From Symsagittifera roscoffensis (taxonomy: Eukaryota > Xenacoelomorpha > Acoela > Convolutidae), in NCBI RefSeq assembly GCF_963678635.1, contig NC_087066.1, forward strand, positions 22,601,996 to 22,665,995: a stretch of DNA of 64,000 nucleotides, read 5' to 3'. The notes under the pieces are model-generated. The model saw only the letters and a list, made by a program, of their open reading frames with translations. It was not told where the DNA came from and searched no databases. The position numbers were made by a program, and so were the translations under genes. This document shows positions 1 to 11,822 of this stretch, piece after piece. Position 1 is the first letter of the stretch. Every line of letters begins with the position of its first letter.

Positions 1-849
1 CTTGAAACGGGTCCGGAGTTTTACTCAGTTCACCGTAAAAACAACTACCCCCCTAGAACGGGTTTTACTCAGTACTGTCAGAAGGAGGGCTTTTCGCTCT
101 TAGCGAACCCTTGGAAAGCCACAGTTGTTTGACGGAAGAGATGAAAGGATAAATCTATCTCCACAATCTTCGATTGTGAAGAACTTGAAAAAAAAACTGC
201 AATTGAAACGACCCCTCGTAAGCGCATCTCCAAACAACAACACCTACAGATTTGTAATTAACTGCATTACCAGCTGCGCTATGTGCGCTTACTGTCAGCT
301 AAATACCAGCCAATAACGTAAAGAGTGGTATTTACCAAAATCAGCTACACTGGTACTGAAATTTGGCAATTTTGAGAATTTAGCTTGAAAGTGAATTCGT
401 AAAACAGCACAAGCGTTTGGTTGCGTAATTGCATCGTTATCCGTAAAACTGAACCTAGTCAAATTAAGGAGCACTTGCAACGCCAACTGCGATTTGTGCC
501 ATTTGCCGAATTACAAAAAAAACGTCATCGGCAATTCCAAGCTATTCTTCATGATAACCTGCTATTCATCCGATGATCCCACTCCCCGTAATTACAACAC
601 GTATCTTTGTTAATAAAATCTCAACTAACCTGCATCTGAAAAATCAAGTCTCAAAGTAAGGGCGAACAAACTTGCTAATATCATTTGAGATTAAAATGTG
701 CAAACTTTTAAAACCAATCAAATTATAAATCAATCCAATCAGTGCAAATATTTTCCATAACCTATCAAAATATAACAATATCTAGTTTCGGTTGAAATGA
801 CTGACAGTGATTTCCATATTACATTAAGTGTCAAAAACTTAATTTTTAC
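1..849 (-). other. TMEM87 intron 3 (partial)
   Basis: AT-rich sequence after the exon 3 donor. No TMEM87 C-terminal exon, RNA gene or repeat was recognised. Positions 6-27 and 55-75 share an AACGGGT...TTTTACTCAGT phrase, a small local direct repeat. Confidence 0.55.
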
Positions 850-1739
850 CTTTATATTGACGAAGGACCAAATTAAGTAGGCCAATGCGGCCATTATACA
901 GAGAACTAAGATGTTGAAGAAATGTCTGTACAAAGTCAGCTTCACCACATTTCGTCTCAACTTCAGATTCTTCAATGTCTGCAACAAACTGGATGCGACC
1001 CAGAAACAAATAACTGCATCTATTGTGGACAGGCAAATAACAGCCAGCATTTCTGAATCGGTGCGACTATCTCTAGATCTGTATATTCTCATGGCTGCCT
1101 CGACTGACGCCAAAATTAAAAACAAAAATGCCAACACTAGGACTTTCCTCATGATGTCACCGAGTCTCGGTCGCACAATTCCGTAACCCAAACTTACAAT
1201 GAGCACCAAAACCCGAGCTAGGGTTCGTTTGATAATCGACACGACTTCGGCAAATAATTCCACGCCTTGTAATATATCGCCATGTTTATTCATGTGATCA
1301 AATTCAGCTAGAAACACCGCTTTTTCGATCAACCCGAGACCGATAACAGCACAAATCCAGTATTGCAGTCTAAGTAAATCTCGCCAATGTGAGAAACAAA
1401 ACACAGTCCATACCAGGGCATAAAGAGAGTAAACTGCACACATTATAGCGTAAAACTTCAAAAGCGGCTTGTCAATTGCTGAAAGATATCCCGACTTGCT
1501 TTTAAACGCGACGTCTAACGTGATCTCCGCCTCCAAGTTTCGATCTTTGCTGTTGGGAATTTGAGTGACGTAGATTTCGACTATGAAAATCGTGGGACCC
1601 GAGACCCATGTTTGTCCGAGGACATTGACTTCATCTGGCTGCTGCTTTGAGTCGTCTAGGCCCGTGTTGCTGAAACTCTGTTTCAATGTTTTCGGGTTAG
1701 CTGATCCAACCATTTGACGGTGCAAAGGAACCAACCCTA
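850..1739 (-). CDS. TMEM87: TMEM87 coding exon 3 (six of seven helices)
   Basis: Acceptor TTTTCAG at 1746-1740 and donor AAAG|GTAAAAAT at 850. The 890 bases encode the end of the luminal domain (including GPTIFIVEIYV, equivalent to the PYIFIVHI stretch of vertebrate TMEM87A) and six hydrophobic helices, ending in AYLIWSFVNIK. Reading through the donor leads to unrelated residues and a stop at 739, so the exon must end here. The seventh helix should be in the next exon, outside the window. Confidence 0.9.
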
Positions 1740-3008
1740 CTGAAAACGAAAATCATTGTTTTAAGCCTTTAGAATTTCTTGATCCTAAGATGAAACGAAA
1801 CCACAACCAAGCTAAAACAATCTAACTATACACAGTAACGTATAAAACAATCGATATAAATCTCTGTGAAAATCAAGAAGCAAAACACCCGTAATATTAT
1901 CATTACTTTTTTCTATAACTTTCAGAAACATGAAAAAATAAATTTAAGCATTCATGTGATGCCCGCAGGCACGTTCATAAGGTTGAACCCAGAAAAACGT
2001 CTGCAGATACATCCGAGAAGAGTCTATTCTGAAGCACGAAAACTCTTAGCAAACCAACAAAGCAAACTTTAAACTGTCCAAAAATGACGAATTTAACGCC
2101 TATTTCTTTCTCGAATTTTTGAATACTGAGATCTGATTGGTTGACAAAATTTTCGCGCATGAGGGATTCCCCAACCAAGAACTTCTTGGGCAATGGAGGG
2201 GCGACGAGATTCACAAAACTCATCTACGATGACTCGTTCAATAGACTTCTTGATTCTCAAGTGAGTGGCCAAACTTACCATCTCCATTGAGCAAATCTAT
2301 ATCCTGATTGCAGCTGGCTTCGAAGAACTTCGATTCCTCGGCTTCACTTGCATAGGACACGTACGGTTCGTTCGAGATCAAGTTCCTCGGATTGTCTATG
2401 AGTGCTCGAGTATAGTTCTCAGACAGCATGGCATAGTTGCCGGAACAAGGAGTGTTGCGGATCATCCATCGTATGGCTATGTTGAAGGACTGCTCTTCGT
2501 CTGCTACAGAGGGGGAGCATTTAAGTGTCGCTCTAATCGTAGTTCCATTCCATAGCGTTGCTTGAAACCACTAAAACGTTATTTAAACTGGATTATACTG
2601 GGTAGGGTACCACAATAATAACTTGTCTATCTATAAGTTCATATCAGTTAAGCTTTGAGGCATTGAAAAAAAAAATAACCGAGTTTAACAAAAAATGCTA
2701 GGTGAGTATCATTACATATAAAGAGAATGGTAACACGAAACGCTTGTCTATCTACATGCCGCAAATTTCGGTCACCGCGATCATAAAATTACAATATTTA
2801 TGATTTTTGCGGACCATGGTACTCATAAACATGGTACAGATACAGTTACAAATTGACTAACATCGATGGAAGAAGTTTTCTGGGAATTGAGTGTATGGTG
2901 AACAGACCACTTCGTGGACTCTGGTAGTGCTGAACAGCTCGGACACAGCAGACTGGTAGTGTATAAGTGAACGACAAGCAGAAATCCTAAATATGTACAC
3001 GAGTTCAT
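850..3008 (-). CDS. TMEM87: TMEM87-like seven-transmembrane Golgi protein, 5' part (three exons)
   Basis: Spliced gene, join of 3008-2862, 2570-2279 and 1739-850, giving 443 residues in frame. It resembles animal TMEM87A/B (GOST family: luminal GOLD-like domain followed by seven membrane helices; Golgi and endosome-to-TGN trafficking). Exon 1 encodes a hydrophobic signal peptide, exon 2 the cysteine-containing luminal domain, exon 3 the rest of that domain and six helices. Family hallmarks seen in exon 3 are HWRDLLRLQYW, GLIEKAVFLAEF, IIKRTLARVLVLIVSLGYGI and LKLRRN..KL.LYRHF. Splice phases agree at both junctions (phase 0, then phase 1). Vertebrate members are about 555 residues, so the seventh helix and cytosolic tail should lie beyond position 1; no convincing exon was found between 1 and 849. 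Family assignment is firm. The exact first exon is less certain because its donor is a less common GTTAGT. Confidence 0.88.
1740..2278 (-). other. TMEM87 intron 2
   Basis: 539-base GT-AG intron with matching phases. It contains a short open frame (1975-2223, minus) with no family resemblance, which I treat as chance. Confidence 0.75.
2279..2570 (-). CDS. TMEM87: TMEM87 coding exon 2 (luminal domain)
   Basis: Acceptor TTTTAG precedes 2570 and donor G|GTAAGT follows 2279. The exon is 292 bases, phase 0 in and phase 1 out. It encodes the luminal GOLD-like region with NGTT (a potential N-glycosylation site), LKC and TPC cysteines, and later SCNQD. The split valine codon (G plus TA) continues directly into exon 3 at 1739. 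Confidence 0.8.
2862..3008 (-). CDS. TMEM87: TMEM87 coding exon 1 (signal peptide)
   Basis: Forty-nine codons from ATG at 3008 to a GTTAGT donor at 2861. Residues 5-21 are hydrophobic and look like a signal peptide. They are followed by ESTKWSVHH, which aligns with the SKW motif at the mature start of vertebrate TMEM87A. The exon ends in phase 0 and joins WFQATLWNGT of the next exon. A polypyrimidine tract plus CAG ends only 6 bases before the ATG, so the transcript may have an upstream 5' UTR exon or a trans-spliced leader acceptor there. Confidence 0.72.
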
Positions 3009-3096
3009 TGCAACCTGGAAAAAAAACACCACTGAAGAGTTCACGTTTAATTAAAAAAAAACACCACTGAAGAGTTCATTGCAAACTGAAAAAAAA
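3004..3096. repeat. Local tandem duplication over the TMEM87 start and acceptor
   Basis: The stretch running from the start codon through the A-rich run into the phrase CACCACTGAAGAGTTC occurs twice, about 71 bases apart. On the minus strand each copy has a polypyrimidine tract ending in CAG, then an ATG a few bases later (ATG at 3008 and at 3079). The upstream ATG meets a stop after ten codons. Confidence 0.75.
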
Positions 3097-3099
3097 CTC

Positions 3100-4440
3100 A
3101 AAAAACATCATTTGTAGTTGTTACAATTACAATTCACTTTTCTGGCGCACTTCATTTATTCATTATTAAAAATTTGTGGGTATACTACTGAAGAACAGTC
3201 TCCCGTTAAGTAATTGTTTTACTTTTCGGCTCGCCGCTTCGGCGTTTTCTCTAGATTGTAACATAAAAATCCCAACGTGAATGAAAACTATTCTCGCCGA
3301 AGAAATTCTTGAAGTAATTTACAAAAAAAACCGCTCACAGTTTTGAAAAATATGCACCTTCCGGACCGGCGCTAAGATCTGGTCTTGTGAAAAACGACAA
3401 AGTTGTTCGGATATACAAAAACATGTATGTTTAAACAGTGAAAATGAGTTCCATGGAAGGAAGCAGAACTAATTTACTAACTACTCAGTAGTAACTAAGA
3501 TCACTAAAAATGCTACTAAACAACATATCCAACCACATTCAGACACTGTTTCAGATCCAAATATTGCATTGACGTGTGATGAGTGGCTCCAAAAAAAAAC
3601 GAATCAAAATTTGAACAAAATGACTAAAATTAACAACCAAATAAATTCTTCTTTATTCGACCTGTGCACAGCACATTGCAGCTAAGTATTTAAAAATTTA
3701 ACAAGTTGACGCATATAAATAGCTCAGACGTAGCATCAAGTTAGCCTTTTAAACATCTCAACATATGTACAAAGATGAGCATTTTCATTAACTTCTATTA
3801 AAATCTGAATAAAATTTCGATCAACAAAATTATTTAAATTTGTAAGGTCAAAAAAGCAAAAAGAAATGGAAGTCAGGAACTTCTACGGTTCCTTCGTAGC
3901 CTGTTTCCATTAGATGGCTGAAATTAAAATTGTGCTTTTGAATGAGGAAAATCACTCATTTTCCTGTTTTTAAGGCTCACGAAAAACTATGTCGGTTTTC
4001 TTTCAGACATACAAAGTGGATGTTATATTGACTTTGACTGCAATTCGTCGATAAATTTTAAAATCAATTTCACCAAGTTCCCATTTTGAAATTAGAACTT
4101 ATGCCACATCTAATGCACTGCGAAAAATCCAGTTTATACTTGTCTAGGACATCTTTCTTTGATTGAAATTTATTGAATTCAATGTAGTGTAAGTGCTGGA
4201 AACATGATCAAAACCAACAAAACTGGTAATAATTGATAAGCTTTGGAAACTTTCATATAATTCTCTCATACAATTTCTAAATTGAGGTCATTTAATTTAA
4301 CTTATATCGCACTATTAATGATCTGCTGCGCAATCAGTTTTCATTCCCATCGTCAATTGAAATGAAAGCACACTCGTAATTGTTCCGACCACTAAAAGCG
4401 GCAAGGAACTTCGCCTTCGGGTGTTTTTTGCTTTGTTTCG
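3100..4440. other. Intergenic, nothing recognised
   Basis: AT-rich DNA upstream of TMEM87. No coding exon, RNA gene or clear repeat seen. It probably contains the TMEM87 promoter, but no specific element could be defined. Confidence 0.5.
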
Positions 4441-4499
4441 AAACAAAATCAGTCAACACAGAGGCGAAGCAGAGCTTTGCACCACTTACGATTCATCAC

Positions 4500-4875
4500 C
4501 AACCGCGTCCAGACAATTCGGCCAAATACAACTCAGCCGATTTGAAACTCAGACAATTCATCCAAAGGTATGCACACAATTCAGCAAATAATAGTGACCG
4601 CCGCAGTCGCGCCAACGTGTTGCAAGCTTGCCAACAGAGGGTAAGACTCTATACAAAATTTAGAGCCGGTTATTGCCGCGAAGCGGCGATGCGCGACCAC
4701 GGGCGACCTTAAACCGAGAAATAACTCAAATTCCAATTTTTTCATTCGAATCTAGCGTTTTGTAAAATTGGCTGAACTGTCTCAGGCTGAAGTGTCTGAA
4801 TACTTTTGGCTGAACTGTCTGAATTTCAAATTGGTTGAATTGTCTTTGGCCGAATTGTCTGTGCGCCTCACCAAC
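4500..4875. repeat. Imperfect inverted repeat (foldback element)
   Basis: The left arm (about 4505-4592) read on the opposite strand matches the right arm (about 4784-4870) at roughly three bases in four by eye. Shared phrases include TTTGGCCGAATTGTCTG and GTCTGAATTTCAAAT. The loop is about 190 bases. Arms of this size around a non-coding centre fit an old foldback or MITE-like element. No target-site duplication was identified. Confidence 0.65.
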
Positions 4876-4899
4876 ATAGAACGGCAAGCTAGCAGACAA

Positions 4900-7760
4900 A
4901 AGAGACGAAATCTCAAAAAAAAGAATTCAACCCAAAAAACTGCCTCTACCATGAATTTTACGCCCGTTGAGCAGAAAACAAAGTTTGAACAGGAATTAAA
5001 AATTACAGAAAGGCGTCAAAATTAATTTCAATTTTTGTTGAAAAAATATTGAATCGGAGTAAAGTTAATGCTGTACAAACTTAGCCGACTAAGCAGACAC
5101 ATAATAAACAGACATCCGGATTTTCGATAAAAAAAACTTCATAAACAAAAGCATTGAAATGATTTCTAAAGTGTGCTGTTATACAAGTAATCCAAAAGTT
5201 TTTAAAATTTTTAAAAGAATTTGAGGCAAGTGATCACGTGAACGGAGATTAGTGATTCAAGTGACTTTGCTAAATAAGTTCCGTTTGATACCGTTAGTCA
5301 ATCGCAAGCGCAATTATCAGACTGGGCTGAAAAACTTTTCATATTAAATCCCTTTCAACCCTGGATCGATCGATTTTAAAAACAATTTGAAAAAGATGTC
5401 TCGGTTTCGAGAAAAAACGGTTTGAAAGTTTCGCCTTTTATTTTAATTTCCAACTATTTCTGGCTATTATTTGGACTATTATAGGCGTTATAATAGCACG
5501 TAACTCTCTTACTCCTGCCGTGAAAACTAGTTTGAAGCTTAATTTAGCGCTTCTTTGCCAAAAAATAAAAAAGCAACGAAACTTTGGAAAAAATGCTGAA
5601 CATTTTTTCAATTTTTGTGTCTAATTTCAGTTTTCGAAGAAAACTGTAGCCGAAGATGACTAATTTCGAAATGACGTAATCTTTCGTTTTGTTCCTCTCA
5701 TCGTACAAAATTCTAGAAAAAGGTTTTTAGTTTTACTTATTAATGTGGTCGGAACTTTCTCTCACTTGCACAGTATCCTCCTACTCTTGTCTTCACTGTG
5801 ACTTTATTGGATCATGTCCATTCCTCAAACTGTTTAACAGTGACAGTGTTAACTTCTTTCTAACTTAGCTTTTCCGAAAAAAAAAACATTATTTCAGCCG
5901 ACTTGATACTGCAAGTTACCCCAATGTAAGCAAAGATAGTCGGTTCCTGCGCAGGTGAACTAGGCATGAGCGAAATTTGTCTACAAAAAACCGACAAACA
6001 AAATACGAAAACTTTTTCTAATTATTTGCAAAAAATTTTTTTAAGAGAACCTTTATTTCCAAGAAAGTGCTAAAGGAAACTTCTGATACTAACTTTACTT
6101 TCAGTAAAATTAAGTTTTTTCAGCCTAAATTAACGATAACTGTTCATATAACGACCGTTACTCGATCGCTATACTCGCCCAAAATTGAACTGAAACTCAA
6201 AACTTCAGACCCAATTTTATCGAAACTTTTAAAAAATTATCAAATGTCGTTCGAATTACGACTGGAAACGTTTAAATTCGATTAATCACAGTACAATGAT
6301 TATTTGTGGTACCTGAATTTGCGTGAAAAAAAAGAGAAAACTTAACACACCTCGCCATTTTCAAGGGTCGGATCAACAAGGATAACTGATTGCTTTGCAA
6401 GTAGCACAGAATGTTCTGACCACATTTCTAAAAAAAACTTACAAACATGTTTCTTCATTAGTTTTAATCAGAGGCATTTTTGCGGGTTTGATGAGACAAA
6501 TAACCGAACGCGTAGGACTTTAGTGAATTAGGCATATTCGACAACAGTTGTCTTGAAAAATTGAATGAGAACGCTTTTGAAAGCTTTATTGCCAAGAAAG
6601 CGCTCAGTGAAGCTTTCAAAACTCAATTTACTGATGTACGTCAACTTTTTCACTAGTTAAAAAATTCTTGTATAAAACCTTCTTTTAAGATCCGAACTTA
6701 TACCTTCCTTTACTCGCTCGAGATTAGAGTAAAAAATTTTAAAAATTCAGAACGGTTTTTCTTGACACTGATTAAACTTTTTGAAAAATTTTGAGTCGTT
6801 TGAATCAGAACTTAAAGGGCTTTAATCAGACATATCACTCAACTCATTCCGAAGGTTATATGTGATACTTGATTAAGCGTGGAAAACCAAAAAAAGAAGA
6901 AAACTGAACACACCAGAAGACAAAGTTGTTAAAAAAGACAACGAAAAACTGAAATTTATATCTCGTAAAAAAAGAAACAAACATATCGTCAAGTTATTTC
7001 ACCCACTCTACAATTAGCTTAACCTTAATAGAGAAAAAATACGGACCCATTTTTCCGAACACTGATTTCTTAGGCATCCGAATGATTACCAATAGTGTTT
7101 TAATTTGTACCACGTTTGATCAATTACAAGCTGTCACTGAGGCAGATACAATGAGGCCATAAAATATCCACCCTATGACATAATTCCTTCAAGTAAATTC
7201 GTGACGTGGAATAATAATCGGCTCGGAGATCTTTACTAAGTCTATTTTTGAGGGAGGAGCTGAAAGTAATATCTATTCTTTCCATCTTTGAAAAAAAAAC
7301 GCGCGAGGCTGAACTTTCTCCTTGCAATGGATAAAAACACTTTCCTATATTAGTATTTTAACATTAGTACTAATTCCTATATTAGTATTTTATGTTGACT
7401 AATGGAAATAGAATTTAAGTGAGTCCTTTACTTTTTCTTGTTATTTTCGTCGTTGATCTCTCGCTTTTTCAAAATTAAACGGTGACCAGATCAACGGTTC
7501 ACGTCACAAAACGCAAGAACCTATCAATCTATAATGCTGGATTACCAGTCAGTTCTTGCCTCTACTTCCACCAAATTAAATTAACAAATAAGTCTTTACA
7601 ACAAAATTTTGACAATTTTATCCTCCGTTACTGATAAACTTGAGAAATTAAACTGAAATCAAATCAATTAATTGATAAAAAACTGTATTCACCAAGACTA
7701 TTCCTATTGCTACTTCCCACTTTCCCCGACTTTAACTCTCAATTAAAAACTACACTCTGA
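4900..7760. other. Intergenic, no gene recognised
   Basis: AT-rich DNA between TMEM87 and TAT. The open frames here are short and resemble nothing known. The only structure noticed is a short direct repeat TCCTATATTAGTATTTTA at about 7342-7361 and 7375-7391. The 3' end of the TAT transcript should lie just left of 7766; no unambiguous AATAAA was found on the minus strand close to the stop. Confidence 0.5.
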
Positions 7761-7765
7761 TCTAT

Positions 7766-9034
7766 TCATTCGAGTTTATCTCTGCAAAACTCGTCTATTC
7801 GCACACAAGCCTCTTCCATCATTTCGGGTGGCACAGTCAGCACTATTCTGAAGTAATTTGGGTAGTGGAAACAGGATCCAGGAAGACAAAACACACTTTG
7901 TTCTTTGACCAGGTCCTGTGTGAATGTCAGGTCGTTCATATCTTTGCCAAATTTAGAAGTGTCAATGCCAACCATCATGTACATTGCACCTGATGGCATC
8001 ACTGGTTTCAAGCCTGGACATTTTGACAAAATCTTGAAGGCGAATTTAGCATTTTTTTCCAGCTTCCTCATGACATTCTCATAAAATACATCTGAAGTTT
8101 CGTTTAGTATTTTTGGAATAGCCAATTGACAAAGCGAGTTGGGTCCTAGAATACGCTGCGATAGATTTTTCAACCCTTTGCGCACATAGGTTAGCTTGTT
8201 GTGACGATCTTGAATCAAAATCCAACCAATTCTCCAGCCAGGAACCAACCAACGTTTTGCCATTCCTCCCATTATAAGAATGGGGACATTTTTAGATAAT
8301 TGGCCAAACGATGCGTAATCGACATCACTGAAAACCATATCAGCATAAATTTCATCAGCAATTATAGGCAAACTATGCCTTTCTGCAATTTTCAAAATTG
8401 AAATCATATGGCTCCGTGACCATACAGAACCACAGGGATTTGAAGGATTGCAGACAACGATTGCCGATGTTTTAGGATCCACCAGTGCTTCAAGATGCTC
8501 CAGGTCAATCTGCCAGTTTTTGTCTGGTTTCAAGTTATAATGTTTCACGTTCACATTATACAAAGTTGTCAGTGATTCGTAAATACTGAAACCTGGTCTC
8601 GGAATCAAAATGTTCGTTCCTTCTTCGGCCACTGCTCCGATTGCCAAATCGATTGCACCGCTGCATGATGATGTCAGTATTATGTCATTGGTTGATAAAG
8701 GGTAAAGGTCAGTGGAATAAAACTGAGCTATGGCTTCTTTTGCTACCAGAAACCCATCTGACGGCCCATAGCCATGACAATTTCCCTTTTCAATCACATC
8801 AAAAAGAGCTTCTTTGGTAGCGCAACTTATCGGGAGATTTCCAAACGTTGTAGGGTCTCCAATTGATAAAGGAATGAATGATTTTTCGACATTGGGTTCG
8901 ATTTTCATTTGATCGACGATGTTTCGAATTGGATTGTGAGTGTTAATAGCTCTTGACGAAACGGGCAAAGCCGATTCAATTTTTCGAACTCCAAAACCAT
9001 TTCGGTCATCTGATGACAAGCAATGTCCGTTCAT
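7766..9034 (-). CDS. TAT: Tyrosine aminotransferase, intact, intronless
   Basis: Class I PLP-dependent aminotransferase of 422 residues, closest in memory to animal tyrosine aminotransferase, which transfers the amino group of tyrosine to 2-oxoglutarate as the first step of tyrosine breakdown in the cytosol. Motifs in order: NPIRNIVDQMK (34-44), SIGDPTTFGNLP (57-68), NPSNPCGSV with N199, ADEIYADMVFSD with D227 and Y230 contacting the cofactor, GGMAKRWLVPGWR with Schiff-base lysine K260, PSGAMYMMVGI, and FRIVLTVP with carboxylate-binding R396. Start 9034 is chosen because the family core begins about 30 residues later. Human TAT is 454 residues, with a longer N-terminus. The whole protein is in one exon, unlike vertebrate TAT, which suggests intron loss or retrocopy origin. 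A truncated tandem copy lies at 14785-15757. Confidence 0.95.
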   Translation of the reverse strand: MNGHCLSSDDRNGFGVRKIESALPVSSRAINTHNPIRNIVDQMKIEPNVEKSFIPLSIGDPTTFGNLPISCATKEALFDVIEKGNCHGYGPSDGFLVAKEAIAQFYSTDLYPLSTNDIILTSSCSGAIDLAIGAVAEEGTNILIPRPGFSIYESLTTLYNVNVKHYNLKPDKNWQIDLEHLEALVDPKTSAIVVCNPSNPCGSVWSRSHMISILKIAERHSLPIIADEIYADMVFSDVDYASFGQLSKNVPILIMGGMAKRWLVPGWRIGWILIQDRHNKLTYVRKGLKNLSQRILGPNSLCQLAIPKILNETSDVFYENVMRKLEKNAKFAFKILSKCPGLKPVMPSGAMYMMVGIDTSKFGKDMNDLTFTQDLVKEQSVFCLPGSCFHYPNYFRIVLTVPPEMMEEACVRIDEFCRDKLE

Positions 9035-11245
9035 ATTCGAATGAAGATTTAATAAAGAAATGCAAAATCAAACGAATCACAAACCAGTTTCCCTACCTTG
9101 CCTGTAAAAATTAAGCTGGAACTTTTCCTTTTATGAGCACCTAATTTCGAAACTTCTTATAAATCGAATTCTCATTCATTGGAATTTGACTTTTGGTAGA
9201 AAAAGCGGATAAAATCTAGCCGAACTCCCTTTCGACTTTTTTTTTAAAACAAAGCGTATATTTATAAGAGGCCATACTTTCATGAAAATATGTTGAAAAC
9301 ATTTAAGAAAGGGTATGAAGCCTTCCCAAAACCAAATTCATGAAATTTCCAACCGAAAACTCAGAGGCTACTTTGGATCTATGAACTTCGATTGTTCTTA
9401 AAATTTGGACGTTTGCCCAAGAACAAAGTGCAAATATTGATTGCCTGTTTTTTATCCGATACAAAAATGAAATACTCTTTTATGAAAAAACAAATTATCA
9501 GCACAACTACAATATCTTATCCTGACTTAAGTAAAAGCCCTATTATTATTCCTTTAGGAGCGTAGAGAAAAAACTTTGAAAAAAGAGTAGAAAGATTGTG
9601 AACTATTATTTCGTGCGGAATAATTTAGCAATAACAAATATGGCAACAAGATCTAGGACCAGTTTCTACATCAACATAAGTTTAAGAGATTTAAATGACT
9701 GTTACCAACCTTTCCGGTTCGATTGAAACAATCTGCAGCCTGAAAAACTTTCTGCTTGAAAAACAACTGAAAAGCGTTACGGTCACAGAAAACTGGTTTT
9801 ATGATAGTTAAAACGATTCGGATACGCACAAATGTGGTATATCTAGGCCCTGATATCGGTACTAAACTGAACTTACTCAACTCGAAGCTTAATAAATGAG
9901 TTTTTGAATTTAAATGGAAGCCTTATACGGATCGCAGTTTCGTTTATCAGTCAGTTTGTTTGACTAGGAGTATCAAAGAAAAAATACTGGTCAAACAGTT
10001 TCTTACACAGTTCCAAGCTTGATTCAGATGCCTAATAGCTGATTAAACTGTTTGCTAACTTATCATAAGACACTTTGGGTGAGGTGTGGTCGCGTTTGTT
10101 ACAATTGCCAGCTGTTCGATTATATATGAACTCATCGCGCATAGCTCTGAGTTCATAGCACTCATTTAGAGATTGTATGTTCATATGAACCGGACCTAGT
10201 GTTGTTAAGACAAAAAAAACAGGTTTAACAAAAGATCTCTTTCATTTTTCGTGTTGCATCAATTCATCACAGAAGGGAATGACGATCTCAACTTGCAGAT
10301 GAACAGACAAAACTGAACAAAACTTCAAAAAATTGTTTTTTAAATGAAAAAAAAAATCTTGAACTGAATGACGATATCTTGGAACTAAAATACCTGCACA
10401 TTTCGAAATTTTAACAACAGAGACGAAGCAAAACTTCGCACTACTTGCAATTTAACATGACAAACTAATCGACTGAAATACAGATAAAAGCTGTATATAA
10501 TTTATAAAGCTACAGAGCGGTAATATATACTTGGAATCTCTAACCTGGTACACAATTGAATTAAAGATCAGAGGGTTCAATTATTTTGCTAAGCCCAAAA
10601 ATCTAAATTGCGATTTTTTTATACTTCTATTAAGAAAAGTTGCAAACCATAATAACAAATGCTGCCACCAAAGTTAATAAACGACATAAAAAGCCAAAAA
10701 AATCTTAACAATTTTTCATGTTTAATTAGCAAATTTTATTATGGCGGGCTTTAGAGAGTGATTTACACTTTGCATAAATCTCGTTACATTTCAACCGTTC
10801 TCAATTATTACCTAAAAAAGTTAAAAATACAAAAAAATACCTACAAAAGTTAAAAATACAAAAAAAAAGAAAATAAGCACACAGAATTAAAGCCGACCGA
10901 CCTCGGTGTCGAAAATCTGCCGAAAATTTACCAAAGTTTTTCAGCACAGATAAAAATTACTTTGCAACTCCTAATGTTCACCCAAGGTACATATGCAGTT
11001 AATACACTCTACTCAAACCATGCAAATAATACAGCGGTAAAAAACTACCATTTGACCATCTGTTACCAAAATAATTTAGAAAAATTTCTAATACCCCGTT
11101 GCAAACCTTTGCCTATCGCAAGATTAAAACAAAACAATTTTTTCAAGAAAAGCACTCGTGAACCAAATTGACTGCAAATGTTCAATTTAACTACAAAACA
11201 TTGCTATTTGAATGGTTTTTAGACATTTTGGTGGCTTTGTAGGTA
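9035..11245. other. TAT upstream flank, copy 1
   Basis: AT-rich non-coding DNA upstream of TAT, repeated with a few per cent divergence at 15758-17969. It should hold the TAT promoter, though no convincing TATA or initiator could be fixed. On the minus strand at about 9100-9125 a TTTTTACAG followed by GCAAG|GTAGGG could be a small 5' UTR exon. A tandem phrase (ACCTA, AAAAGTTAAAAATACAAAAAAA) occurs twice at about 10810-10865. Confidence 0.5.
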
Positions 11246-11822
11246 GCAAAATTTTATGTGTACCGAGAATGTCTTCAAGCCTCCTCTACGAAAAAATCAA
11301 TCAGTGGTCCTAAAGCATTTCCAATTCAACTTGGGGTCTGAAAATGATTAAATTCTATTATCTGAAATGAGTGATTTCAACGTTGTGAAAATTTCAGGAA
11401 AGTAAATTTGCAAATAAACTATCATCAAATTAAATCAAACTAGCGAGCCCATTTCAAAACAAAATTTTCAATTATACTTTAATTGAAAAATCAACAACGC
11501 ATTCATCTGACTTTAACGTATCATTATGGCTTGATCAGGTTCACATAAAAATTAAAATTTCGTAACACGCTAATGAAGCTAATTGAACATACAAAGCTAA
11601 TTATAAAGCTTGCAATGGCTTACAAAAACTTAAGATTTTGGATACGAACTATCATGGTAAAAAGATGAAAATTTTGAAAAACTTTTGACGACTTGATTTC
11701 CCTCGCAAAAGGAAAAATATTTTCTGAAGTCAGCTATTCAAGCGTGCAATTAAAAGTTGACCTGACCGCATTAATAGGCGTGCTTGAACTTAAAAATTAC
11801 TGAAACAAGTTTCTAAGTTATT
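11246..11822. other. 577-base segment absent from the second copy
   Basis: In copy 2 the flanking phrases GTAGGTA and TGGCGGCCTG are joined directly (about 17967-17976, again at 23170-23179). No terminal repeats or target-site duplication mark the segment in copy 1, so a deletion in copy 2 is likelier than an insertion in copy 1. Nothing coding recognised. Confidence 0.7.

Noticed and set aside
1975-2223. 82-codon minus-strand frame between TMEM87 exons
   Set aside because: Exon phases on either side join perfectly without it and it shows no similarity to the family.
4380-4712. 110-codon plus-strand frame
   Set aside because: Overlaps the inverted-repeat element and has no recognisable domain.
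9671-9880. 69-codon minus-strand frame present upstream of both TAT copies
   Set aside because: Kept only because the DNA is duplicated; the copies differ by replacements and no family is recognised.
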